This document shows positions 54,954 through 62,507 of a DNA stretch of 64,000 nucleotides, piece after piece. Where the stretch lies: positions 62,001-126,000 of the forward strand of contig CAMVOL010000002.1 of the NCBI GenBank assembly GCA_947169105.1. The letters run 5' to 3'. The position numbers and the translations under genes were made by a program. Source of the DNA: an uncultured Bacteroidales bacterium (GTDB lineage Bacteria; Bacteroidota; Bacteroidia; Bacteroidales; WCHB1-69). Below the pieces are notes generated by a model. That model made no database searches. It saw nothing but the letters and a program-made list of their open reading frames with translations, and was not told the DNA's origin. Numbering within the stretch: position 1 is the first letter of the stretch; every line of letters begins with the position of its first letter.

Positions 54954-55874
54954 TTATTTCAATGTGAGATAATCTAAAGGATTGAGTGGAAATCCGTTAT
55001 GCCACAATTCAAAGTGGAGGTGGGTTCCCTTGTCGGTGGTGCCGGAATGCCCCATTTCGGCGATGGGTTCACCGGCGGAAACTTTGGCGCCGGCGGTTTT
55101 CAGCAGCACGCGGTTGTGCTTATAGATGGAGATGACGTTGTCGTGGTGCTGGATGATGAGGACGTTGCCGTCCATCGCGTCGAAGCCGGCGAAGACCACC
55201 ATGCCGTCGCCGGCGCTGGTGATGAGGGTGCCGGGGCGGTTGGCGATGTCGAGCCCGTACTGGTTCTGCGCCACGCTGTAGTACCCGATGATGGTGCCGG
55301 TGGTGGGCGGCTGCATAAAGAGGTTGCTGATGTCGGCGCGCCGGTTCACCGTCACCTCCTCGGTGGCCTGCTTCACCATCAGGGTCTGGATGAGGTCCGC
55401 CGACTCCTCGCGCAAGGCCAGCTCCGCCTCCGTGTGGGCTTCCAGTTCCTCCTGTCCGACCGTCGGACGGTTGCTGTCCTCCTCCACCTTCTCCATCTCG
55501 TCAGGCATCACTTCATCGTTCAGAATGCGACGGAAGTTGTCGATGTACTGCTGGTTCTGCGCCAGCAACAGCTCCACGGAGTCCACCCGACGGACCATGG
55601 CGCGGTACTTCCGGTACTCTTCGTGGTGCCGTCCTCCCGTTACATAGATGCCGAGCGGGGTAAAGGCGATCAGCAGGCCCGTGAGCATGATGAGGGCGAA
55701 GGCGGAAAGTGTCACCACCACAAAAATGTTGCGGGGGCTCAGCTTGAATGAAAAAACCTCCCGCTGCGTGGTATCCTCACGGATCAGCAAGTGGAAACGG
55801 TTCCTCCAGTTCTTCCTGAGCTTCTGCCAGAGGGTGGGAATCTTCCGCAAAAAGTCCTTGAATCGCCCCGCCAT
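54954..55874 (-). CDS. M23-family (LytM) protein with degenerate zinc site
   Basis: 306 residues. A basic cytoplasmic N-terminus and one membrane helix (NIFVVVTLSAFALIMLTGLLIAF) are followed by a coiled-coil region (about 80-165) and a LytM domain (about 200-300). HLHFELWHNG is the C-terminal HxH motif and IYKHNRVLLK holds the strand before it. The first zinc motif, normally HxGxD, reads NQYGLDIANRPGT, so the zinc histidine is missing. That suggests a non-catalytic regulator, as in EnvC/NlpD-type amidase activators. It is encoded 9 nt after manC. Confidence 0.88.
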   Translation of the reverse strand: MAGRFKDFLRKIPTLWQKLRKNWRNRFHLLIREDTTQREVFSFKLSPRNIFVVVTLSAFALIMLTGLLIAFTPLGIYVTGGRHHEEYRKYRAMVRRVDSVELLLAQNQQYIDNFRRILNDEVMPDEMEKVEEDSNRPTVGQEELEAHTEAELALREESADLIQTLMVKQATEEVTVNRRADISNLFMQPPTTGTIIGYYSVAQNQYGLDIANRPGTLITSAGDGMVVFAGFDAMDGNVLIIQHHDNVISIYKHNRVLLKTAGAKVSAGEPIAEMGHSGTTDKGTHLHFELWHNGFPLNPLDYLTLK

Positions 55875-55883
55875 CGTTCTGTG

Positions 55884-56975
55884 TTAAATGTATTTTTCGC
55901 CGTAGTCGAGTTCCACGTCGTTCACGTACTGGCGGATCTGCTGCTCGTTCTCTTTCTTGCAGATGAGGAGCACATTGTCGTTATCCACAATGATGAAATC
56001 CTCCATACCTTGCAGCACGACGGCTTTCTCGCCGGGTACGTTGATGATACAACCATTTGTGCCATACGTCTTTACGCGGTTCCCAGCCACCACATTGCGG
56101 TTTTCGTCCTTCTCGCTGACCTCATAGAGGGAGCCCCATGTCCCGAGGTCGGACCAGCCGAAGTCGGCGGCATAGACGCACACGTTGGAGGCCTTCTCCA
56201 TCACGCCGTAGTCAATGGAGATGTTGCGGCACACCTGATAGGTGGCGTTGATGAACGGCTGTTCGGCAGAGGTGTTGTACAAACCCTCGCCTTGCCGGAA
56301 CAGGTCGTTCACTTCCGGAAGGTACTGGTTGAACGCCTTTTCAATTTCCTTCAGCGACCACATGAAGATGCCGGCGTTCCAAAGGAACTCGCCGCTCTCC
56401 ACGAACTGCTTGGCCACCTCCAGTTCCGGCTTCTCGGTGAAAATCTTCACGTCGTAAATGGAGGCGTTCCATCCGTAGGAACGTTCTTCATTATATTGTA
56501 TGTAGCCGTAGCCAGTGTTGGGGTAGGAGGGTCTTATACCGATGGTGAGGAGCTTGTCGTTTTCTTTGACGAAGTTCAACCCATTGGTAATCACTTCTTT
56601 GAAAACATCTTCTTTGAGGATGATATGGTCAGAAGGAGCCACCACAACGACCGCATCGGGATTCTTGGCCTTGATTTTGAAGTTGGCGTAGGCGATGCAG
56701 GGGGCGGTGTTGCGGCGGGCGGGCTCCAGCACAATCTGCTCGTCGCCGATGCCGGCCAGCTGCTCCTTCACAAGATGGGCATAGCTCTTGTTGGTGATGA
56801 TGTAGATGTTCTCCTTCGGACAGATTTCCTGAAAACGGCGGTAGGTCTTCTGGATGAGCGACTCGCCGTCGCCGAGGATGTCGATGAACTGTTTGGGGGT
56901 GTGCGAGCGGCTGAGAGGCCAGAAACGGGCACCTACTCCGCCTGCCATAATGACACAATAAAAGTTTTTATCCAT
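55884..56975 (-). CDS. manC: Mannose-1-phosphate guanylyltransferase
   Basis: 363 residues. Nucleotidyltransferase with the signature VIMAGGVGARFWPLSRSHTPKQF at residues 8-30, VVVVAPSDHIILKEDVF in the middle, FTEKPELEVAKQFVESGEFLWNAGIFMW and DFGWSDLGTWGSLYE, all diagnostic for GDP-mannose pyrophosphorylase. It makes GDP-mannose from mannose-1-phosphate and GTP for surface glycans. It lacks the C-terminal isomerase domain of bifunctional AlgA/ManC, so it is the single-function form. First gene of a three-gene operon with a -7 box at 57006. Confidence 0.94.
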   Translation of the reverse strand: MDKNFYCVIMAGGVGARFWPLSRSHTPKQFIDILGDGESLIQKTYRRFQEICPKENIYIITNKSYAHLVKEQLAGIGDEQIVLEPARRNTAPCIAYANFKIKAKNPDAVVVVAPSDHIILKEDVFKEVITNGLNFVKENDKLLTIGIRPSYPNTGYGYIQYNEERSYGWNASIYDVKIFTEKPELEVAKQFVESGEFLWNAGIFMWSLKEIEKAFNQYLPEVNDLFRQGEGLYNTSAEQPFINATYQVCRNISIDYGVMEKASNVCVYAADFGWSDLGTWGSLYEVSEKDENRNVVAGNRVKTYGTNGCIINVPGEKAVVLQGMEDFIIVDNDNVLLICKKENEQQIRQYVNDVELDYGEKYI

Positions 56976-57005
56976 TACTAAAATTTATAGTTGCAAAATG
57001 AGGGT

Positions 57006-57014
57006 GCAAAGGTA
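57006..57014 (-). promoter_or_regulatory. -7 promoter box of the manC operon
   Basis: The minus strand reads TACCTTTGC, matching TAnnTTTGC, about 31 nt before the manC ATG. Confidence 0.7.
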
Positions 57015-57051
57015 CGGCAAATTTATGAATTAAAAGGGTCAATCGTGAAAT

Positions 57052-57137
57052 TTTACAAACTTGATAAACCCGATAAACTTGCAACTTTACAAACTTGCAA
57101 CTTGATGAACTTGTAACTTGATAAACTTGCAACTTTA
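57052..57137. repeat. AAACTTGCAACTT short-period repeat tract
   Basis: The divergent manC/DRTGG gap holds five or so copies of a degenerate unit TGATAAACTTGCAACTT. The same unit recurs before the HATPase gene (61428-61460) and, more loosely, at 9583-9635. Confidence 0.7.
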
Positions 57138-57140
57138 TTG

Positions 57141-57149
57141 TACCTTTGC
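57141..57149 (+). promoter_or_regulatory. -7 promoter box of the DRTGG gene
   Basis: TACCTTTGC, matching TAnnTTTGC, about 62 nt before the ATG at 57211. Confidence 0.65.
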
Positions 57150-57210
57150 CGCCGCAATTTCCAAAATCGGATAGTTTTTGAAATTATTAATTATCAATAT
57201 CTTATAAAAA

Positions 57211-57546
57211 ATGACAGTTAAAGAGTTAGTGGAAAAAATGAACCTGACCGTCTTCTGCGGACAGGACAACTTGGATCGTGAAATCAAGGGCGGTTACACG
57301 TCCGACCTGCTGAGCGACGTGATGGGATTCGCCCGCGAAGGACAGGTGTGGATCACCCTCCAGACCCATAAGAACGTGCTGGCCATCGCCTCCCTCAAGG
57401 AGCTCGCCGCCATCCTCCTCGTGAAGGGCAACAAACCCGAAGAGGATATGCTGGAACAGGCTATCGACGAGGGCATTCCGGTCCTCGGCACCGACGCGCA
57501 GACCTTCGAGACCACCGGCACCGTTTACCAACTGATCAACCAATAA
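57211..57546 (+). CDS. DRTGG domain protein
   Basis: 111 residues, a stand-alone DRTGG domain: VKELVEKMNLTVFCGQDNLDREIKGGYTSDLLSDVMGF, then GQVWITLQTHKNVLAIASLKELAAILLVKGNKPEED and IPVLGTDAQTFETTGTVYQLI. In other bacteria such proteins are encoded with a PHP phosphoesterase and a HATPase protein beside [FeFe]-hydrogenase/NADH-dehydrogenase-like genes. Here the PHP gene follows at 6 nt and a HATPase gene lies at 61462, but no hydrogenase is in view. Probably a ligand-binding regulatory protein. Confidence 0.88.
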   Translation: MTVKELVEKMNLTVFCGQDNLDREIKGGYTSDLLSDVMGFAREGQVWITLQTHKNVLAIASLKELAAILLVKGNKPEEDMLEQAIDEGIPVLGTDAQTFETTGTVYQLINQ

Positions 57547-57552
57547 CCCGCC

Positions 57553-58296
57553 GTGAATATCTTCAAGGCCGACCTGCACAACCACACGCTCCTGTCGCCG
57601 TGCGGTGACTTGGAAATGACGCCCGACTTCATCATCGAGGAGGCGAAGCGGAAGGGCATTGACGTGATCGGCATCACCGACCACAACTGCACCCGTCACT
57701 GTCGGCTCGCCGAGCACTACTCGCACAACCGCGACATTTTCGTGCTGTGCGGCGCCGAGGTGACGACGAAGGAGGAGGCGCACTGCCTCGCCTTCTTCGA
57801 GAACCACGAAACCCTCGACCTCTTCCAACAATTTCTGGACGAGCACCTGCCCGATATCCCCAACGTGCCGGACGTGTTTGGCGATCAGGTGCAGATCAAT
57901 GAGGAGTTCGAAATCGTGTATGAGGAGCCCAAGCTACTCACCTCCGGCCTTGACGTGCCTATCGAAGGCATCGCCGCCAAGGTGAAGGAGCTCAACGGCA
58001 TCTTCATCCCCGCCCACATCGACAAGATGAAAAATAGCGTCATCTCTCAACTCGGCTTCATCCCGTTCGACCTTCCCTACGACGCTGTGGAACTGTCGAA
58101 ACGGGGCGACAAGGAAAAAATCCTACAGCAACATCCCTACCTGAAGGACAAAACCTTCACCCGCGCCTCCGACGCCCACCAGCCCGACGTCATCGCCACT
58201 GCCCCCTGCTGGTTCGAGATGGAAACCCGCAGCTTCGACGAAATCCGGAAAGCGTTGCACCAGGAGGGCGGGCGGAATGTAAAATTGGCGTTATAA
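57553..58296 (+). CDS. PHP-domain phosphoesterase
   Basis: 247 residues with a GTG start (VNIFKADLHNHTLLSP). PHP metal-binding motifs are seen in order: DLHNHT (His9, His11), GIDVIGITDHNC, a central Glu (GAEVTTKEE), PAHIDK, and SDAHQPD near the C-terminus. The family hydrolyses phosphate esters with a trinuclear metal site; no polymerase domain is attached. It is coupled to the DRTGG gene (6 nt) and is likely part of the same regulatory or metabolic module. It ends just before an inverted repeat separating it from the convergent EF-G gene. Confidence 0.9.
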   Translation: MNIFKADLHNHTLLSPCGDLEMTPDFIIEEAKRKGIDVIGITDHNCTRHCRLAEHYSHNRDIFVLCGAEVTTKEEAHCLAFFENHETLDLFQQFLDEHLPDIPNVPDVFGDQVQINEEFEIVYEEPKLLTSGLDVPIEGIAAKVKELNGIFIPAHIDKMKNSVISQLGFIPFDLPYDAVELSKRGDKEKILQQHPYLKDKTFTRASDAHQPDVIATAPCWFEMETRSFDEIRKALHQEGGRNVKLAL

Positions 58297-58318
58297 AGGA
58301 TACGGTAAAAGGTATAAG

Positions 58319-58380
58319 GTATGAGGTAAAAGGTTTGAAGAGGAATTGTGCGTAGCAACCTCTTACCTGTTACCTCATAC
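58319..58380. repeat. Inverted repeat between convergent genes
   Basis: GTATGAGGTAAAAGG (58319 on) is mirrored by TTACCTGTTACCTCATAC ending at 58380, with a 15-nt loop. It is an imperfect hairpin and may terminate one or both convergent transcripts. A further GGTAAAAGGTATAAGG copy precedes it. Confidence 0.6.
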
Positions 58381-58398
58381 ATCCTACAGAAAATAGAA

Positions 58399-60471
58399 TT
58401 ATTTCGCTTCCTCCTGCCGTTTCTTGATGACTTCGGCCTGCTTGTCGGCGGGCATCTGCATATACTGGTAGAATTCCATTGAGTAGTTGGCGCGGCCGGA
58501 GGTGATGTTACGCAGCGCGGTGGCGTAGCCGAACATCTCCATCAGCGGGATAAAACCGTCGAGCTTTTGCGAACCCTTACGGAAACGGCGCATGTTCTCG
58601 ATGCGGCCGCGGCGCTTGTTGAGGTCGCGGGTCACGTTGCCGATGAAATCATCGGGGGTGTTCACCTCCACCTTCATCACCGGCTCCATCACGATGGGGT
58701 TGGCCTGACGGAACGCCTGCTTGAAACACATCGCGGCGCAGGTCTGGAACGCCATGTCGCTCGAATCGACGGGATGGAAGCTGCCGTCCACCAGCACGCA
58801 TTTCACATCCACCACAGGGTAGCCGGCAATCGGACTCTTCTCCATCGCCTTGATAAGACCCTTCTGGATGGAGGGCATAAACTCCTTCGGAATGACGCCA
58901 CCTTTGGTGATATCGACGAACTCGAAGCCTTTTCCTGGATTCGGTTCGAAACGGATGACGGTATGGGCAAACTGTCCCTTGCCGCCCGTCTGCTTCACGT
59001 GGCGGTAGTTGCACTCCTTCTCCGTGGTGATGGTCTCACGGAACGACACCGACGGCGCACCGACGGAAATCGGCACCTTGAACTCGTCGCGGATACGCTC
59101 CACCAAGATTTCCAAATGCAACTCACCCATACCGGCGATGATGGTCTCTTCCGTCTCTTCGTCGAAGTGGGAATGGAACGACGGATCTTCGTTCGTGAGC
59201 TTGGCCAATGCCTCACCCAGCTTGTTACGGCTCTTCTTGTCCTCCAGCTCCAGCTTCATCTCGATGACGGCAGGCGGAACAGTGATGGACTCCAGCAAAA
59301 CAGCCTGATTCTCATCACACAGTGTGTCGCCCGTGCGGGTGAATTTCATACCGACGAGAGCCACAATTTCACCGGCCGCGGCCTCCGAAATCTCTTCGCG
59401 TTCCTTTGCCTTGATGCGGAAAATGCGGCCGATACGCTCGGTTTTACCTTTGTTGGTATTATAGATGGTCATACCGCTGGTAATCTTGCCGCTGAAAATG
59501 CGGATAAAGGTCTGTTGGCCGACGTAGGGGTCGTTGATGAGCTTGAAAGCGAGTGCCGCAACCGGTTCATTAGCAGATGGATGCAGTTTGATGGTGCGTT
59601 CTTCGTCGTCGGGGTCGTGGGCGATGACGGCGCCGAGGTCGTTGGGCGAGGGGAGATAGTCCACGATAGCGTCCAAGAGCAGTTGGATGCCCTTGTTCTT
59701 GTAGGCGGCGCCGCAAAGCACGGGGGTCACTAACAGTTTGATGGTGGCCTCGCGGATGGCTTTCTTCAGCATCGGTTCTTCGATTTCGGCATCATCGAGA
59801 TAAAGGGTGGCGATGTCGTCGTCATAGTCAGCGAGTTTCTCAATCATGGCGCGGCGGGCTTCCTGTGCCTGCGGCAGGATTTCGGCGGGGATGTCGCTCA
59901 CGATACGCTCTTTCTCCACGAAGGTGATGGCCTTCATAGTGACAAGGTCAACCATGCCGAGGAAGTCGTTTTCGGCACCGATGGGCAGGTGGATGGGCAT
60001 AGCGTTGGCTCCGAGGTACTTGTTCATCTGGGCTACCACGTCCGAGAAGTTGGCGCCGGTGCGGTCCATCTTGTTGACGAAGGCGATGCGGGGCACGCGG
60101 TATTTGTCGGCCTGGTTCCAGACGGTTTCGCTCTGGGGCTCCACGCCACCGACGGCGCAAAACACGGCCACCATCCCGTCGATGACACGCAGTGAACGTT
60201 CCACCTCAATGGTGAAATCCACGTGGCCAGGAGTGTCGATCAGGTTGATCTGATGGTCGTTCCAGTTGGCGGTGATCGCGGCGGAGGCGATGGTGATACC
60301 ACGCTCCTGTTCCTGCTTCATAAAGTCCATCGTAGCCTGTCCGTCGTGGGTTTCACCTACTTTGCGCTTCACGCCGGTAAAAAAGAGGATGCGTTCTGAA
60401 ACGGTGGTCTTCCCCGCATCAATATGGGCGGCAATACCGATATTTCTGAGTTTGGAAATGTGATTTGTCAT
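58399..60471 (-). CDS. fusA: Elongation factor G
   Basis: 690 residues. GTPase motifs: G1 AHIDAGKT (15-22), G2 RGITI, G3 DTPGH, G4 NKMD; then domains II-V with [13 protein letters not shown] and the C-terminal GRRGRIENM-type segment ([12 protein letters not shown]). It catalyses ribosomal translocation. It stands alone, not next to rpsL, rpsG or tuf, so it may be a second EF-G of the genome or a relocated single copy; the sequence ([26 protein letters not shown]) keeps all canonical features. It has its own -7 box. Confidence 0.95.
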   Translation of the reverse strand: MTNHISKLRNIGIAAHIDAGKTTVSERILFFTGVKRKVGETHDGQATMDFMKQEQERGITIASAAITANWNDHQINLIDTPGHVDFTIEVERSLRVIDGMVAVFCAVGGVEPQSETVWNQADKYRVPRIAFVNKMDRTGANFSDVVAQMNKYLGANAMPIHLPIGAENDFLGMVDLVTMKAITFVEKERIVSDIPAEILPQAQEARRAMIEKLADYDDDIATLYLDDAEIEEPMLKKAIREATIKLLVTPVLCGAAYKNKGIQLLLDAIVDYLPSPNDLGAVIAHDPDDEERTIKLHPSANEPVAALAFKLINDPYVGQQTFIRIFSGKITSGMTIYNTNKGKTERIGRIFRIKAKEREEISEAAAGEIVALVGMKFTRTGDTLCDENQAVLLESITVPPAVIEMKLELEDKKSRNKLGEALAKLTNEDPSFHSHFDEETEETIIAGMGELHLEILVERIRDEFKVPISVGAPSVSFRETITTEKECNYRHVKQTGGKGQFAHTVIRFEPNPGKGFEFVDITKGGVIPKEFMPSIQKGLIKAMEKSPIAGYPVVDVKCVLVDGSFHPVDSSDMAFQTCAAMCFKQAFRQANPIVMEPVMKVEVNTPDDFIGNVTRDLNKRRGRIENMRRFRKGSQKLDGFIPLMEMFGYATALRNITSGRANYSMEFYQYMQMPADKQAEVIKKRQEEAK

Positions 60472-60518
60472 TTTTATTTTATTGATTTATAACGGATTAT
60501 TTGTTCCAATTTTGGGCG

Positions 60519-60527
60519 GCAAAAATA
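60519..60527 (-). promoter_or_regulatory. -7 promoter box of fusA
   Basis: The minus strand reads TATTTTTGC, matching TAnnTTTGC, about 48 nt before the fusA ATG. Confidence 0.65.
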
Positions 60528-60607
60528 CGAAAAATGTGAAGACGCACGGCTGTGTGTCCCTTTGTTTAAAATTTTTCCACTCCCGCACACCATATTAAAA
60601 AAATTAG

Positions 60608-60616
60608 TACTTTTGC
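60608..60616 (+). promoter_or_regulatory. -7 promoter box of the tonB-type gene
   Basis: TACTTTTGC, matching TAnnTTTGC, about 34 nt before the ATG at 60650. Confidence 0.65.
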
Positions 60617-60649
60617 ACCCTGTTTTTATGAAATTAAAATCATTGTAAA

Positions 60650-61342
60650 ATGGCAAATAAGAAATCATTCAAGGCCGACCTCGAGAAGAGAAAAATCATT
60701 TTCTTCGCGATAGGTTGTATTGTAGCTATGTCATTGTCTTGGGTATGTCTTGATCTGTTGGCCACCACTGAAAAGGAGGCCGCTGTCATTCAGGACGAAC
60801 CGGAAGCTGCCACTGTTGACGAATACACTCCGCCGGAAACGGACGAGAAACCGCAGGAACAGAAGCAGGAGGAGGTCCAGCAGCAGAACCAGGAAATCAT
60901 CCTGAACATCGTTGAGAACACCGCCAAGGCCGACTTCGACTTCAACTTCGGTCAGGATGTTACTGACGAGATGGCCATCGACGAATGGGAAGCCCCTGAA
61001 GTGGTGGAAGAGGTTGCCGCTGAAGAGCCCCCGGTACGTTTTGTGGAGCAGATGCCCGAATACCCCGGCGGTATGGCTGCCCTGAACCAATATCTGCGCG
61101 AACACCTCCAATACCCCGCCGCCGCCCGTGACGCAGGTGCTATGGGTACCGTTCTGGTGGAATTCGTTGTTGAGAAGGATGGTAGTGTGAGTAACGCCAA
61201 GGTTGTCGTCTCCCAGTTCCCCGCCCTCGATGAAGAGGCTCTCCGTGTGGTCCGCTCCCTTCCGAAATGGAAACCCGGCGAAAGCAACGGCCGTAAAGTG
61301 CGTGTTTACTACAACGTTCCGATTCGCTTCGACCTGCAGTAA
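60650..61342 (+). CDS. Energy transducer TonB-family protein
   Basis: 230 residues. Cytoplasmic basic N-terminus, one membrane helix (IIFFAIGCIVAMSLSWVCLDLL), a periplasmic Pro/Glu/Gln-rich linker (about 45-125), then a TonB C-terminal domain: PVRFVEQMPEYPGGMAALNQYL, LQYPAAARDAGAMGTVLVEFVV, DEEALRVVRSLPKWKPG and the closing strand VRVYYNVPIRF. It transmits proton-motive force to outer-membrane receptors. It lacks ExbB/ExbD neighbours here. Monocistronic with its own promoter and terminator. Confidence 0.93.
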   Translation: MANKKSFKADLEKRKIIFFAIGCIVAMSLSWVCLDLLATTEKEAAVIQDEPEAATVDEYTPPETDEKPQEQKQEEVQQQNQEIILNIVENTAKADFDFNFGQDVTDEMAIDEWEAPEVVEEVAAEEPPVRFVEQMPEYPGGMAALNQYLREHLQYPAAARDAGAMGTVLVEFVVEKDGSVSNAKVVVSQFPALDEEALRVVRSLPKWKPGESNGRKVRVYYNVPIRFDLQ

Positions 61343-61365
61343 GCACAGATCAATAACAGATATAG

Positions 61366-61400
61366 TGAGTCCAAAAGTCCCCATCGTGCTTTTGGACTCA
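61366..61400 (+). terminator. Hairpin after the TonB gene
   Basis: TGAGTCCAAAAG, 11-nt loop, CTTTTGGACTCA: a perfect 12-bp stem followed by TTTC. The T-run is short, so termination efficiency is uncertain. Confidence 0.6.
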
Positions 61401-61461
61401 TTTCATATAATGTAACCTGTAATATAACATGACAAACCTGTAACCTGATAAACTTGCAACT

Positions 61462-61998
61462 ATGAAAGACCTCTCCATGCACATTATGGACATTTTGCAG
61501 AACTCCACCCGCGCCGGTGCCACCGAGGTGACATTGGAGGTAATCGAGAATCCTGCTGCCGACACCCTCACCATCCGATTCATCGACAACGGCTGCGGAA
61601 TGGATGCCGAAACCGTCCAGAAGGTTATCAACCCGTTTTTCACCACCCGCACCACCCGCAAGGTGGGCCTCGGACTGCCGCTGCTGAAGCAGAACACCGA
61701 GCAGACCGGCGGGAGCCTCGACATCCAGTCGGAGAAGGGCAAAGGAACCACCGTGACCGCCGTCTTCGGCCTCACACACCTCGACCGCCCGCCGATGGGC
61801 GACCTCGCCGGCACCGTCGTCCTCACCGCCTCCGCCTACCCCGACATCCGCTTCATCTTCCACTACCACTCCGACCAAACCGACTACGTATTCGACACCG
61901 ACGAGGTGAACGAAGCCCTCGACGGGATGTCCATCCAGGAACCGGAAATCGTACAGTATCTCATTGAGATGGTGAAGGAGAACATCGGAGGGAAATGA
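61462..61998 (+). CDS. HATPase_c ATP-binding protein
   Basis: 178 residues. The N-terminal GHKL fold has N-box HIMDILQNSTRAGA (Asn14), G1 box IDNGCGMD (Asp42, Gly44, Gly46) and G2 box KVGLGLPLLKQ. There is no histidine-phosphotransfer domain, so it is not a full sensor kinase. The C-terminal ~80 residues are a small alpha/beta tail. It matches the stand-alone HATPase proteins found with DRTGG and PHP genes next to [FeFe]-hydrogenase clusters. It lies about 4 kb from those two genes here, separated by fusA and tonB. An AAACTTGCAACT repeat sits directly before the ATG. Confidence 0.88.
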   Translation: MKDLSMHIMDILQNSTRAGATEVTLEVIENPAADTLTIRFIDNGCGMDAETVQKVINPFFTTRTTRKVGLGLPLLKQNTEQTGGSLDIQSEKGKGTTVTAVFGLTHLDRPPMGDLAGTVVLTASAYPDIRFIFHYHSDQTDYVFDTDEVNEALDGMSIQEPEIVQYLIEMVKENIGGK

Positions 61999-62080
61999 GA
62001 ATGGAAAATGGAAAATTGAAAACGGAAAACTGAAAACTGAAAACTGAAAATTGAGAACTGAGAACTGAAAACTGAAAACT
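61999..62080. repeat. GAAAACT-rich tract, left inverted repeat of the four-helix-bundle gene
   Basis: Contains GAAAATTGAAAACGGAAAA (62011-62029), whose reverse complement occurs at 62479-62497. It then continues as a tandem array of degenerate 7-mers of the type GAAAACT to 62080. Confidence 0.85.
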
Positions 62081-62103
62081 AATGCAACATTAAAGTTTAC
62101 ATT

Positions 62104-62460
62104 ATGAAAAAGAATGTTTTGGATGAAAAGTGTATGTTGTTTGCTGTGAGGATAGTGAAGTTCTATCAGTTTTTATGTACTGAAAAGAAAGAATATGTGT
62201 TGAGTAAACAGATACTGCGAAGTGGAACAAGTATAGGAGCCAATGTTCGTGAAAGCCGGAACGCTCAATCAAAAGCAGATTTCGCACACAAATTGAATAT
62301 TGCACTAAAGGAAGCTGATGAAACACAATACTGGCTTGAACTTCTAAAAATGTCCGATATAATTACTATAGATTATTTTGATACATTAAATCAAGATTTG
62401 TCAGAAATCATTGCACTCCTTATCACCTCAATCAAGACTGTCAAATTTAAAATTTCCTAA
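62104..62460 (+). CDS. Four-helix-bundle protein (23S rRNA intervening-sequence type)
   Basis: 118 residues, full family length. Sequence features of the S23/bIVP family: DEKCMLFAVRIVKFYQFL, LSKQILRSGTSIGANVRESRNAQSKADFAHKLNIALKEADETQYWLELL, then C-terminal helix LSEIIALLITSIKT. The SxGANVxE..(A/R)xS..DF..K motif is diagnostic. Relatives include the Avd accessory proteins of diversity-generating retroelements, but no reverse transcriptase is nearby. Role unknown, perhaps nucleic-acid binding. The gene is bracketed by inverted GAAAACGGAAAA-type repeats and is AT-richer than its neighbours, suggesting a small transferred unit. Confidence 0.9.
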   Translation: MKKNVLDEKCMLFAVRIVKFYQFLCTEKKEYVLSKQILRSGTSIGANVRESRNAQSKADFAHKLNIALKEADETQYWLELLKMSDIITIDYFDTLNQDLSEIIALLITSIKTVKFKIS

Positions 62461-62470
62461 ATCCCCTCTC

Positions 62471-62500
62471 ATTTTCCATTTTCCGTTTTCAATTTTCAAT
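62471..62500. repeat. Right inverted repeat of the four-helix-bundle gene
   Basis: TTTTCCGTTTTCAATTTTC (62479-62497) is the exact reverse complement of 62011-62029. It ends 8 nt before the start codon of the MATE gene. Confidence 0.85.
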
Positions 62501-62507
62501 TTAAAAA

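Noticed and set aside
62029-62080. Possible CRISPR-like array
   Set aside because: The units are 7-nt GAAAACT degenerates without spacers, so it is a simple tandem repeat. The 156- and 240-nt repeats at 37650-39690 are coding repeats, not CRISPR.
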